Source: Croceicoccus sp. YJ47
GTDB lineage: Bacteria; Pseudomonadota; Alphaproteobacteria; Sphingomonadales; Sphingomonadaceae
Direction of reading: 5' to 3'
Length of the DNA: 64,000 nt
Assembly (NCBI RefSeq): GCF_016745095.1
Contig: NZ_CP067087.1
Location: forward strand, 1,476,501 to 1,540,500
Each line of letters begins with the position of its first letter. The first letter of the stretch is position 1. The notes beneath the pieces were generated by a model that saw nothing but the letters and a program-made list of their open reading frames with translations, was not told the origin of the DNA and searched no databases. The translations under genes and the position numbers were made by a program. This document shows, one piece after another, positions 27,008 to 35,020 of the stretch.

Positions 27008-28627
27008 ATGGACAACAAATCGAACGCCCGCAGTTCGGCAAACCTGGTCCGCCGCTTCCTCGCTCCTGCGGTCCTGCTGGTGCTGTCCGGCCTCGCGTTG
27101 ATATGGGAGCCGACGCGCTGGGCGTTGCTCCTTCTGCTGCCGCTGCTGGCCATTGCGGTGTTCGATTTTTTTCAGAAGCGCCATACGCTGCGCCGCAATT
27201 ACCCGCTCATCGCGCGGTTTCGCTGGCTCATGGAGGATTTGCGACCCTATCTGCGCAGCTATATCGTCGAAAGCGATCTGGAGGGACGGCCGTTCAACCA
27301 TGACGAGCGCGCGCTCGTCTATGCCCGGTCAAAGGGGCAGCTCGACGCGCATCCCTTCGGCACCGAGCTCGACGTCTATTCCGATGAATATGAGTGGCTC
27401 AGCCATTCGATCGTCCCCAATGCCGACGCGCCTTCGGAATGGCGCGTTCCGGTCGGCAATGCGCAATGTTCGCGACCGTATCACGCCTCGCTGCTCAATA
27501 TTTCGGCGATGAGCTTCGGCTCGCTGTCCGCCAATGCGATCATGGCGCTGAACAAGGGTGCGGCCATGGGCAATTTCTACCACGATACGGGCGAAGGCGG
27601 GCTTTCGCGCTATCACCGGTCGCACAATGGGGATCTGGTCTGGGAAATCGGGAGCGGCTATTTCGGATGCCGCACCGATGACGGCGGCTTTGACCCCGCG
27701 CGTTTCGCCGATGTCGCGCAGGATCCGCAGGTCAAGATGATCGAGATCAAGCTGAGCCAGGGCGCGAAGCCGGGTCACGGCGGCATGCTGCCCGGCAGCA
27801 AGGTAACCCAGGAAATTGCCGAGGCACGCAATGTGAAAATCGGCGAGGATTGCCTGTCGCCGCCCGGTCATTCGACCTTTTCGACGCCGATCGAAATGCT
27901 CGAATGGGCGGCAAGCCTGAGGGAGAAATCAGGGGGCAAGCCCGTCGGCATCAAGCTCTGCGTCGGACAGCCGCACGAGGTTTTCGCCATTGCGAAGGCC
28001 ATGCTCGACACCGGGATCTATCTCGATTTCATCACCGTTGACGGTGCCGAGGGCGGCACCGGCGCCGCGCCGATCGAATTGTCGAACCGCGTCGGCATGC
28101 CGCTGCGCGAAGGGCTGATCATGGTGCGCAATGCGCTGGTCGGGACCGACCTCAAACGGCATGTAAAGATCGCCGCGGCGGGCAAGGTGCATTCCGGCGC
28201 GCAGATGGCGATGAATTTCGGACTGGGCGCCGATTGGTGCAATGCCGGGCGCGCCTTCATGTTCGCGCTGGGCTGTGTGCAATCGATGCGGTGCCACGAC
28301 GACACCTGCCCCACCGGTGTCGCGACGCAGGATGCCACGCGCCAACGCGGCCTCGTCGTGATGGACAAGGGAGAGCGCGTCGCCCGCTTTCAAAGCCACA
28401 CGCTCCACGGCCTGCGCGAGATCGTCGTGGCGATGGGACTGGAAAACCCGTGGCAGATCGCGCCGCATCATATCGGCGAGCGGTTCAACACGGTGCGGTC
28501 GGATTCGATGGACCGGTTCTACAATTTCCTCAAACCGGGCGAGTTGCTGAACGATCCGGGCGATACGCAATATCTGCGCCACTGGAAAGCGGCGCAGGCG
28601 GACAGTTTCCGGGTCCGTACGGCGTAA
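27008..28627 (+). CDS. FMN-binding glutamate-synthase-family membrane protein
   Basis: A 539-residue protein. Two N-terminal hydrophobic segments (about residues 16-55) anchor a large FMN-binding TIM-barrel like the synthase domain of GltB. Signatures include ISAMSFGSLSANAI, GEGGLSRYH, GAKPGHGGMLPG, TVDGAEGGTGAAP and a cysteine cluster CVQSMRCHDDTC that would bind a 3Fe-4S cluster. It lacks the GltB glutaminase domain, so it is not a full glutamate synthase; the reaction is unknown. ATG 27008 was preferred to the TTG at 26993. A hairpin separates it from rho. Confidence 0.88.
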   Translation: MDNKSNARSSANLVRRFLAPAVLLVLSGLALIWEPTRWALLLLLPLLAIAVFDFFQKRHTLRRNYPLIARFRWLMEDLRPYLRSYIVESDLEGRPFNHDERALVYARSKGQLDAHPFGTELDVYSDEYEWLSHSIVPNADAPSEWRVPVGNAQCSRPYHASLLNISAMSFGSLSANAIMALNKGAAMGNFYHDTGEGGLSRYHRSHNGDLVWEIGSGYFGCRTDDGGFDPARFADVAQDPQVKMIEIKLSQGAKPGHGGMLPGSKVTQEIAEARNVKIGEDCLSPPGHSTFSTPIEMLEWAASLREKSGGKPVGIKLCVGQPHEVFAIAKAMLDTGIYLDFITVDGAEGGTGAAPIELSNRVGMPLREGLIMVRNALVGTDLKRHVKIAAAGKVHSGAQMAMNFGLGADWCNAGRAFMFALGCVQSMRCHDDTCPTGVATQDATRQRGLVVMDKGERVARFQSHTLHGLREIVVAMGLENPWQIAPHHIGERFNTVRSDSMDRFYNFLKPGELLNDPGDTQYLRHWKAAQADSFRVRTA

Positions 28628-28648
28628 CCTCCGCTTCGATGCGCGAAA

Positions 28649-28678
28649 CAGGGGACCGCCGCCAGCGACGGTCCCCTG
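28649..28678. terminator. Hairpin between convergent genes
   Basis: A perfect 10-bp stem, CAGGGGACCG paired with CGGTCCCCTG around a 10-base loop, sits between the stops of the glutamate-synthase-like gene and rho. There is no clear T-run on the plus side and only a short TTT on the minus side, so termination strength is uncertain. Confidence 0.6.
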
Positions 28679-28686
28679 TGCGATCT

Positions 28687-29943
28687 TTACTGATTCATCG
28701 TCGTGAAGAAATCCTCGTTCGTCTTGGAATCCTTCATCTTGTCGAGCAGGAATTCCATCGCGTCGATCGTGCCCATCTGCATGAGAATCCGGCGCAGCAC
28801 CCACATCTTCGACAGCTTGTCCTTGTCGACGAGCAGCTCTTCCTTGCGCGTGCCGGACTTGCCGACGTCGAGCGCGGGGAAGATGCGCTTGTCCGACACC
28901 TTGCGATCGAGGACGATTTCCGAATTGCCGGTGCCCTTGAATTCCTCGAAAATCACCTCGTCCATGCGGCTGCCCGTGTCGATCAGCGCGGTCGCGATGA
29001 TGGAGAGCGAACCGCCCTCCTCGATATTGCGGGCCGCACCGAAGAACCGCTTCGGCCGCTGCAGCGCATTGGCATCGACACCGCCGGTGAGCACCTTGCC
29101 CGAGGACGGCACGACGGTGTTGTAGGCCCGGCCGAGACGCGTGATGGAATCGAGCAGGATGACGACATCCTTCTTGTGCTCGACCAGGCGCTTCGCCTTC
29201 TCGATCACCATTTCGGCGACCTGCACGTGGCGCGTGGCCGGCTCGTCGAAGGTGGAGGAGATGACCTCGCCCTTGACGCTACGCTGCATGTCGGTGACTT
29301 CCTCAGGCCGTTCGTCGACCAGCAGGACGAGCAGGAACACCTCCGGGTGATTGTCGGTGATCGCCTTGGCGATGTTCTGCAGCAACACGGTCTTCCCGGT
29401 GCGCGGCGGCGCGACGATCAACGCGCGCTGCCCCTTGCCCTGCGGCGAGATGATGTCGATCACGCGGGAGGATTTGTCCTTCACCGTGGGGTCGGCAATG
29501 TCGAGCGTGAGCTTCTCTTCGGGATAGAGGGGCGTCAGATTGTCGAAATTGACGCGGTGACGCACGACGTCCGGATCGTCGAAATTGATCTTCAGCAGCT
29601 TGGTCAGCGCAAAATAGCGTTCGCCGTCCTTGGGTGCGCGGATCTCGCCCTCGACCGTGTCGCCGGTGCGCAGGCCGAACTTGCGGACCTGGTTGGGCGA
29701 GACGTAAATGTCGTCCGGCCCGGCGAGATAGTTCGCCTCCGGGCTGCGCAGGAAACCGAATCCGTCGGACAGGACCTCGATCGTGCCGATGCCGAGGATC
29801 TCCTCGCCATCGTCCGCAACCTCTTTCAGGATGGCGAACATGAGGTCCTGACGGCGGAGCGTGGACGCGCCCTCGACGCCCATTTCCTCGGCCATTTCGA
29901 CCAGTTCGGCGGGTTTTTTCTGTTTGAGTTCTTTAAGATGCAT
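28687..29943 (-). CDS. rho: Transcription termination factor Rho
   Basis: A 418-residue RNA-dependent ATPase, near the usual length. The N-terminal domain ([22 protein letters not shown]) is followed by the RNA-binding cold-shock-like domain with GFGFLRSPE, then the RecA-type motor with Walker [24 protein letters not shown] and [13 protein letters not shown]. It lies leftward from oriC after hemE and hemJ, the usual alphaproteobacterial order. The 229-bp gap upstream may hold its promoter and leader; I see no defined element there. Confidence 0.97.
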   Translation of the reverse strand: MHLKELKQKKPAELVEMAEEMGVEGASTLRRQDLMFAILKEVADDGEEILGIGTIEVLSDGFGFLRSPEANYLAGPDDIYVSPNQVRKFGLRTGDTVEGEIRAPKDGERYFALTKLLKINFDDPDVVRHRVNFDNLTPLYPEEKLTLDIADPTVKDKSSRVIDIISPQGKGQRALIVAPPRTGKTVLLQNIAKAITDNHPEVFLLVLLVDERPEEVTDMQRSVKGEVISSTFDEPATRHVQVAEMVIEKAKRLVEHKKDVVILLDSITRLGRAYNTVVPSSGKVLTGGVDANALQRPKRFFGAARNIEEGGSLSIIATALIDTGSRMDEVIFEEFKGTGNSEIVLDRKVSDKRIFPALDVGKSGTRKEELLVDKDKLSKMWVLRRILMQMGTIDAMEFLLDKMKDSKTNEDFFTTMNQ

Positions 29944-30172
29944 GGGCTTTGTTCCGTGGCGCGGAGGCCGGGTGTCATGGGAATGGACGATCGCGTTGCG
30001 GATGCCCGCAGGCCGGATCGACGATAGGAAATTGGATCGTACCGCCGCGATGGGCGCAGACCGTGCCGTCCGGGAGGACGAGGAGCGGCAGGACGCCGTC
30101 TTGGCTTTGCGAATTACGCGCCCGCGCGCAAATCGTCAATCCGGATTCGAGCAAACCCCGGATCCCGGCGGT

Positions 30173-30628
30173 TCAGCCCGGCAGGTACAGGCGGACCACG
30201 ATCACCGTCGTCACGATGAGAATGACGGCAATGCCCGGCACCTCGTTGACGAGGCGCAGCGCCTTGCCCGAAAGGCGTTTTTCGCCGCGCGCCAGTTTCT
30301 TGCCATAGCCGATCATCCAGCCGTGATAGCCCGAGAGCAGCAGCACCAGCAGCAGCTTCACGTGGAACCACGGCGCGCTCCACGCGTCGGTCACGAAGGC
30401 CAGCGCCAGCCCGAAGCCCCAGACCGCCACGATCGCGGGGTTGAGGATGATCGTGCGCAGCTTCGCCTCGCGCTCGACCCAGCGGGCCGCCTCGTCCGAT
30501 CCCTCGACCGCTTCCTGATGATAGACGTAGAATCGGGGCAGCATGAACAGGCCCGCCATCCAGAAGATGACGAAGACCAGATGGCCAACCTTGAGCCAGG
30601 GATAGAGCACGGCGATACCTTCCATCAT
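30173..30628 (-). CDS. hemJ: Protoporphyrinogen oxidase HemJ
   Basis: A membrane protein of about 151 residues with four hydrophobic segments (VGHLVFVIFWMAGLFMLP, NPAIVAVWGFGLALAFV, VKLLLVLLLSGYHGWMIGY, GIAVILIVTTVIVV). HemJ oxidises protoporphyrinogen IX to protoporphyrin IX and is the enzyme used by most alphaproteobacteria. Conserved His in LKVGHLVF, arginine/tyrosine in LPRFYVYH and LSGYHGWMIGYGKKLARGE agree. Start ATG 30628 or the next ATG at 30625; GTG 30634 is also in frame. It lies about 58 bp after the hemE stop on the same strand, so the two heme genes are probably co-transcribed. Confidence 0.92.
   Translation of the reverse strand: MMEGIAVLYPWLKVGHLVFVIFWMAGLFMLPRFYVYHQEAVEGSDEAARWVEREAKLRTIILNPAIVAVWGFGLALAFVTDAWSAPWFHVKLLLVLLLSGYHGWMIGYGKKLARGEKRLSGKALRLVNEVPGIAVILIVTTVIVVRLYLPG
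30355..30368. other. parS-like site 7 (inside hemJ)
   Basis: GCTTCACGTGGAAC, 13 of 14 to the consensus. It is weaker than sites 2-6 but only about 1.4 kb from the proposed oriC. Confidence 0.5.
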
Positions 30629-30686
30629 AGCCACGCAGATAGGGCATCACGGCCCCTGCCGAAAGCCCCGCCTTAAACGCTCCCGC

Positions 30687-31712
30687 TTAGCGCCGCCAGC
30701 CCCGCACGGCCTGCAACAATTGCTCGACATGGGCGATCGGCGTGTCCTTGCCGATGCCGTGGCCAAGGTTGAACACGTGCGGACGATCGGCAAAGCAATC
30801 GAGGATAAATTGCGCGCGGCGCGTCATCGCCTCGCCGCCGACCAGCAGCAGCAGCGGATCGATATTGCCCTGCACTGGCATGCCGGCCTACAGTTCGCGC
30901 GCGGCCCATTGCGGATCGACCGTTTCGTCGACGCCGACCGCATCGATCCCGGTTTCGCGGGCATAGGCGGCCAGCTTCTCGCCCGCGCCTTTGGGAAAGC
31001 CGATGAAGGGCGTGTCGGGGCATTGCGCCTTGAACGCCTCCACGATGCGCACCGTCGGCGCGATGACCCAGCGTTCGAATTCATCGGGGGCGAGCGTGCC
31101 GGACCAGCTGTCGAACAATTGCACTGCCTCCGCGCCCGCCTGTGCCTGCTTGACCAGATATTCGACCGTCACATCGGCGATGGCATCGATGATCGCGCCG
31201 AATGCGACCGGATCGCGATAGGCTAGGGCGCGGGTGGCATGCTGATCCCGGCTGCCTTCGCCGTTCACCATGTAGGTCGCGACGGTCCACGGCGCGCCGG
31301 CAAAGCCCAGCATCGTCCGCTCCGCGCCCAATCGTTCCCGCACCAGGGCCACGGTCCGGTAGATCGGTTCAAGACGCTCAGGCACGGCCTGGAGCGCCCC
31401 CAGCGCATGATCGGCGAGCCGGGGCGAGAGATGCGGCCCCTCCCCTGCGAGGAATTGCAGGTCCTGCCCCATGGCGTAGGGCACGATGAGGATGTCGGAA
31501 AACAGGATCGCCCCGTCGAACCCGAACCGGTCGATCGGCTGCATCGTGATCTCCGCGGCGGCCTCGCTATCGTAAACCAACGCCAGAAATCCGCCCTTTT
31601 CCGCGCGCAACGCCCGGTATTCGGGGAGGTAGCGCCCGGCCTGCCGCATGAGCCAGAGCGGGCGTTCGGCAAGGTTCGCACCATTCAGCGTGTCGAGGAG
31701 AAGTCCGGCCAT
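30687..31712 (-). pseudogene. hemE: Uroporphyrinogen decarboxylase with an in-frame TAG
   Basis: HemE decarboxylates uroporphyrinogen III to coproporphyrinogen III. From ATG 31712 the frame is intact for 274 residues, with RPLWLMRQAGRYLPEYR, GFDGAILFSDIL, FAGAPWTVATYM and QLFDSWSG. It then meets TAG at 30888-30890, and the same frame resumes with 66 more family-like residues (PVQGNIDPLLLL and FNLGHGIGKDTP). The family context favours Gln there, so a single C-to-T change of CAG fits. Loss of the C-terminal part would inactivate an enzyme that is normally essential, and TAG is used as an ordinary stop by other genes here. A sequence error is likeliest. Confidence 0.88.
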
Positions 31713-32077
31713 TTTTTGAAAAGCTCCGCGCAGAATACAGAATAATAAGATTCTAGATAAGGATGATGAGAGTTGTTGACCCTGTGGATATCGGGGAAAC
31801 ATGGCGCCTGCCCGAAATATCACCCGATGGCCACGGGCAATTGCAACTGCGACTCCCGACCCGGCATGAGTCAAAGCATAGTTGTCCGCCTTATGCACAG
31901 GCTGTGCACGTTTCGCCGCCCTGTCCACAACCCGCAGCACCGATTCCGGCATAGCGGGGACAGCTCCGCAGCCCGGACTTGTCCACAAGCCTGTCCCGTG
32001 GTTTATCGGCGGATCTGTGCACAGCCTGCCCGGCCCATTCACCCGATGGGCAAAAACAGACGAAAGAGGACGTTCGC
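31713..32077. other. oriC: Candidate chromosomal replication origin (oriC)
   Basis: This 365-bp gap lies between divergent hemE and ppsR, where Caulobacter and other alphaproteobacteria carry oriC. It holds no credible gene. An AT-rich stretch (about 31711-31780) could be the unwinding element. DnaA-box-like 9-mers: TTATGCACA at 31891-31899 (perfect TTATNCACA), TTGTCCACA at 31979-31987 (one mismatch), TGTGGATAT at 31783-31791 (reverse strand, one mismatch), CTGTCCACA at 31921-31929 and CTGTGCACA at 32015-32023 (two mismatches each). Eight parS-like sites flank it. Promoters for hemE and ppsR should also lie here. Confidence 0.85.
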
Positions 32078-32932
32078 TTGACCCCCCTTCATCTCCATCT
32101 GCTGTCGGATTCCACGGGCGAAACGCTGGAGATGATCGCCAAGGCTGCGCTCGCGCAGTTCGAGAATGCGATCGTGGACCGGCATTTCTGGCCGATGGTC
32201 CGCTCGCAGCAGCATCTCGACCGGATCATGAACGAGATCGTGACGAAACCGGGGCTGGTCCTGTTCACGGTGGTGAACGAGGCCCTGCGCGACAGTCTTG
32301 AGAAACGCTGTGCCGAGGCGGGTCTGAAAACGGTCAGCGCGCTTGATTCCGTGACCGATCCGCTGGCGCGCCTGCTCGACAAGGAAAAGGTGCATCGGCC
32401 GGGACGCCAACACGTGCTCGACGATGCCTATTTCGAGCGGGTCGAGGCGATCCAGTTCACCATCGCGCATGACGATGGCCTGCTCTGGGAAGAATGGGAG
32501 GAGGCCGACATCCTGCTCGCCGGCGTTTCGCGTACGTCGAAGACGCCGACGTCGATCTATCTCGCCAATCGCGGTTTTCGCACCGCCAATATCCCGATCG
32601 TGGTGGAATCGCCGCCGCCGAACGCGCTTTTCGGCCTGCGCCATCCGATGGTCGTGGGGCTCACCACCTCGACCGACCGGCTGGTGCAAGTGCGGCGCAA
32701 CCGGCTGCTCTCGCTGAACCAGACGCCGGAAACCGATTACGTGGACAAGGATCGCGTGGAGAAGGAGGTGAAATATGCCCGCCGTATGTTCGCCGACAAC
32801 GGCTGGGCGGTGATCGACGTCACGCGCCGCTCGATCGAGGAAACCGCCGCCGCCGTGATCAAGCTTTATAATGAACGCAAGGCAAGGCTCGCCGCCGACC
32901 CGGACAACATCGGCGGGACGAAACCGATATGA
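32078..32932 (+). CDS. ppsR: Pyruvate, phosphate dikinase/PEP synthase regulatory protein (DUF299)
   Basis: A 284-residue bifunctional serine/threonine kinase and phosphorylase that switches PPDK or PEP synthase off and on. It has HLLSDSTGETLEMIAKAAL at the N-terminus, the P-loop-like GVSRTSKTPTSIYLA and HPMVVGLTTSTDRLV. No ATG stands in front of the conserved start; the TTG at 32078, eight bases after AAAGAGGA, begins exactly at TPLHLHLLSDSTGE. A longer ATG-less reading from 31979 would run through the DnaA-box region. It heads the overlapping ppsR-maf-aroE-coaE chain that flanks oriC in many alphaproteobacteria. Confidence 0.92.
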   Translation: MTPLHLHLLSDSTGETLEMIAKAALAQFENAIVDRHFWPMVRSQQHLDRIMNEIVTKPGLVLFTVVNEALRDSLEKRCAEAGLKTVSALDSVTDPLARLLDKEKVHRPGRQHVLDDAYFERVEAIQFTIAHDDGLLWEEWEEADILLAGVSRTSKTPTSIYLANRGFRTANIPIVVESPPPNALFGLRHPMVVGLTTSTDRLVQVRRNRLLSLNQTPETDYVDKDRVEKEVKYARRMFADNGWAVIDVTRRSIEETAAAVIKLYNERKARLAADPDNIGGTKPI

Positions 32933-33552
32933 GCATGGCCGATAGGAGCAGGGCGCCATCGCCGCCGGACCTCGTACTCGCGTCGCGCTCCGCCTCGCGC
33001 CGGGCCATGCTCGACGGGGCGGGCGTGGCCTATACCGCGCGCCCCGCCGATGTGGACGAGGCCGCGATGAAGATCGCGATGGCGGGCGAAGAGCCCGAAA
33101 CAATCGCGCAGGCGCTTGCCGATGCAAAGGCACTGGCCATTGCCGGAGACGCCGGGGATGCGCTCGTGCTCGGCAGCGATTCGCTGGTCCAGTGCGGCGG
33201 ACGATTGTTCGACAAGCCGGAGAGCCGCGAACAGGCGGCAGAGCATTTGCGCTGGTTCTCGGGCAGGACGATGGAACTGCATAGCGGTGCAGCATTGGTG
33301 CAGCATAAAGCGGTAAAATGGCGCCATGCCGCGCTTGCCCGCCTCCACGTGCGCGAATTGTCCGACGATTTCATCGCCGCCTATCTCGACAGCGAGTGGC
33401 CGGACGTCGGCGCCTGCGTCGGCGTTTTCATGATCGAGGGGCCCGGTGTGCAATTGTTCGAATCGGTCGATGGCGATTATTTCTGCATCCTGGGCATGCC
33501 TTTGTTCCCGGTGCTTTCGGCGCTGCGCCGGTTCGGAGCGTTGCGGTCATGA
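32929..33552 (+). CDS. maf: Maf-family nucleotide pyrophosphatase
   Basis: A 207-residue Maf-like protein, a house-cleaning nucleoside triphosphate pyrophosphatase acting on non-canonical or modified nucleotides. Motifs: LVLASRSASRRAML, VLGSDSLVQ and KPESREQAAEHLRWFSGR, with GVFMIEGPG near the end. Start overlaps the ppsR stop as ATGA, and its own stop overlaps aroE as ATGA. Substrate specificity cannot be fixed here. Confidence 0.9.
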   Translation: MSMADRSRAPSPPDLVLASRSASRRAMLDGAGVAYTARPADVDEAAMKIAMAGEEPETIAQALADAKALAIAGDAGDALVLGSDSLVQCGGRLFDKPESREQAAEHLRWFSGRTMELHSGAALVQHKAVKWRHAALARLHVRELSDDFIAAYLDSEWPDVGACVGVFMIEGPGVQLFESVDGDYFCILGMPLFPVLSALRRFGALRS

Positions 33553-34403
33553 GCATTCCCTTTGCCGAGGTGATCGGCGATCCCATCGCCCAATCGAAAT
33601 CGCCGGCGATCCACGGATTCTGGCTCGAACGGCTCGGTATCGAGGCTGCGTATCGCAGGTTTCACGTGACCGCGGGCGATCTGCGCGACTATCTCGACGA
33701 ACGACGCGGTAATGCCGATTGGCGCGGGTGCAACGTGACCATGCCGCACAAGCAGGCGATCATTCCGCTGCTCGACCGGGTCGATGCGATGGCCGCGCAG
33801 ATCGGTGCGGTGAATACCGTCGTGCGCGAGCATGGCGCGCTTGTCGGCTACAACACCGACGCGCCGGGATTTCTCGAACCGTTGCGGCGCGATCTGGCGC
33901 AGACGCATCTGTTCCGCATGGCGCGCATCCTGGGCACGGGCGGTGCGGCGCGGGCGATCGTCGCCGCGCTGGCCGACGCGGGGGCGGTGCTGGTGCTGGC
34001 GGGCCGTGACCCGGCCAAGGCGCGGGCGATACTGGACACGCTCGATCCCGGTGGGGAGCATCACGCCGTGCCGCTGTCCCATTTCGCGGAGCCGACCGAT
34101 TTCGCGTTCGACGACCGGGAGGGCTGTCTCGACCTCGTCATCAACGCGAGCCCGCTGGGCATGACCGGCCAACCGCCCCTCCCCTTCGATTTCAGCCATG
34201 TCCCGCCGCGCAGCATTTGTTATGATATCGTCACCGCGCCCGCGCGCACGCCCTTTCTTAACGAGGCGTCGCGGCGCGGATATCGCACGGTGGACGGCCT
34301 TTCCATGCTCATCGGGCAGGCGGACCATGCCTTTCGCCGGTTTTTCGGCGCGCATCCGCCGCGCGGCGAAGACGAGGAATTGCGGCGGCGGTTGAAGGCA
34401 TGA
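33549..34403 (+). CDS. aroE: Shikimate dehydrogenase (NADP+)
   Basis: A 284-residue AroE, reducing 3-dehydroshikimate to shikimate in aromatic amino-acid synthesis. Motifs: SKSPAIHGFWL for substrate binding, NVTMPHKQAIIPLLD with the catalytic Lys, NTDAPGFL, the nucleotide site ILGTGGAARAIVAAL, and INASPLGMTG. Start overlaps maf by ATGA and the stop overlaps coaE by ATGA. A longer frame beginning at 33318 is maf read out of frame and is not used. Confidence 0.95.
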   Translation: MSIPFAEVIGDPIAQSKSPAIHGFWLERLGIEAAYRRFHVTAGDLRDYLDERRGNADWRGCNVTMPHKQAIIPLLDRVDAMAAQIGAVNTVVREHGALVGYNTDAPGFLEPLRRDLAQTHLFRMARILGTGGAARAIVAALADAGAVLVLAGRDPAKARAILDTLDPGGEHHAVPLSHFAEPTDFAFDDREGCLDLVINASPLGMTGQPPLPFDFSHVPPRSICYDIVTAPARTPFLNEASRRGYRTVDGLSMLIGQADHAFRRFFGAHPPRGEDEELRRRLKA

Positions 34404-34990
34404 GCAAGCCTTTCATCCTCGGCCTGACCGGCGGGATCGGCATGGGCAAATCGACGGTCGCGGGCATGTTTCGCGCGGCCGGCGTGCCGGTCTTCGATGC
34501 CGACGCGGTGGTGCACAGGTTACAGGGGCCGGGCGGACGCCTGCTCCCCGCGATCGAAGCGGAATTTCCGGGCAGCACCGGGCCGGATGGGGTGCGGCGC
34601 GCCGCGCTGGGCGACATGGTGTTCGGCGATGCGGCCGCGCTGTCCCGGCTGGAAGCGATCATCCACCCCGCCGTGCGCGAGGAGCGCGACACGTTCATGG
34701 GCGATAATGCGAATGCGACGCTGATCGTGTTCGACATCCCCTTGCTCTATGAAAAGACGGGCACTGCCGGGCTCGACGCGGTGGCGGTGGTGTCCGCTCC
34801 GCCCGAGGTGCAACGTGCCCGCGTCATGGCGCGCCCCGGCATGACGGCGGAAAAATTCGATCATATTCTCGGATTGCAGGTGCCGGACGCCGAGAAACGC
34901 GCGCGCGCCGATTACGTTATCGACACCGGCACGACGCTGGAGGAAACGCGCGGTGCGGTCGCCGCGCTGATCGCGAAAATCCGGCCATAA
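34400..34990 (+). CDS. coaE: Dephospho-CoA kinase
   Basis: A 196-residue P-loop kinase for the last step of coenzyme A synthesis. Walker A is GLTGGIGMGKSTVA at residues 8-21; DADAVVH, HPAVREER, DIPLLYE and ARVMARPGMT are typical. It is the last gene of the ppsR-maf-aroE-coaE chain and ends in a symmetric terminator shared with clpA. In many relatives dnaQ follows; here clpA follows on the opposite strand. Confidence 0.95.
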   Translation: MSKPFILGLTGGIGMGKSTVAGMFRAAGVPVFDADAVVHRLQGPGGRLLPAIEAEFPGSTGPDGVRRAALGDMVFGDAAALSRLEAIIHPAVREERDTFMGDNANATLIVFDIPLLYEKTGTAGLDAVAVVSAPPEVQRARVMARPGMTAEKFDHILGLQVPDAEKRARADYVIDTGTTLEETRGAVAALIAKIRP

Positions 34991-35016
34991 AAAGGGCGAC
35001 CCGCGGGCCGCCCTTT
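34991..35016. terminator. Bidirectional terminator between coaE and clpA
   Basis: AAAGGGCG pairs with CGCCCTTT around a GC-palindromic inner part; T-runs follow on the plus strand and, through the A-run, on the minus strand. It starts directly after the coaE stop and lies just before the clpA stop. Confidence 0.88.
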
Positions 35017-35020
35017 TCAC

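Noticed and set aside
30888-30890. Selenocysteine/pyrrolysine-style recoding at the hemE TAG
   Set aside because: HemE has no catalytic residue needing recoding here, and TAG ends other genes in the window normally.
31979-32077. Longer ppsR reading starting at 31979
   Set aside because: It would translate the DnaA-box region, lacks family similarity, and the TTG at 32078 has a good ribosome site and the conserved N-terminus.
33659-33672. GTTTCACGTGACCG in aroE as a parS site
   Set aside because: Only the left half matches; the right arm is wrong at two of four positions.
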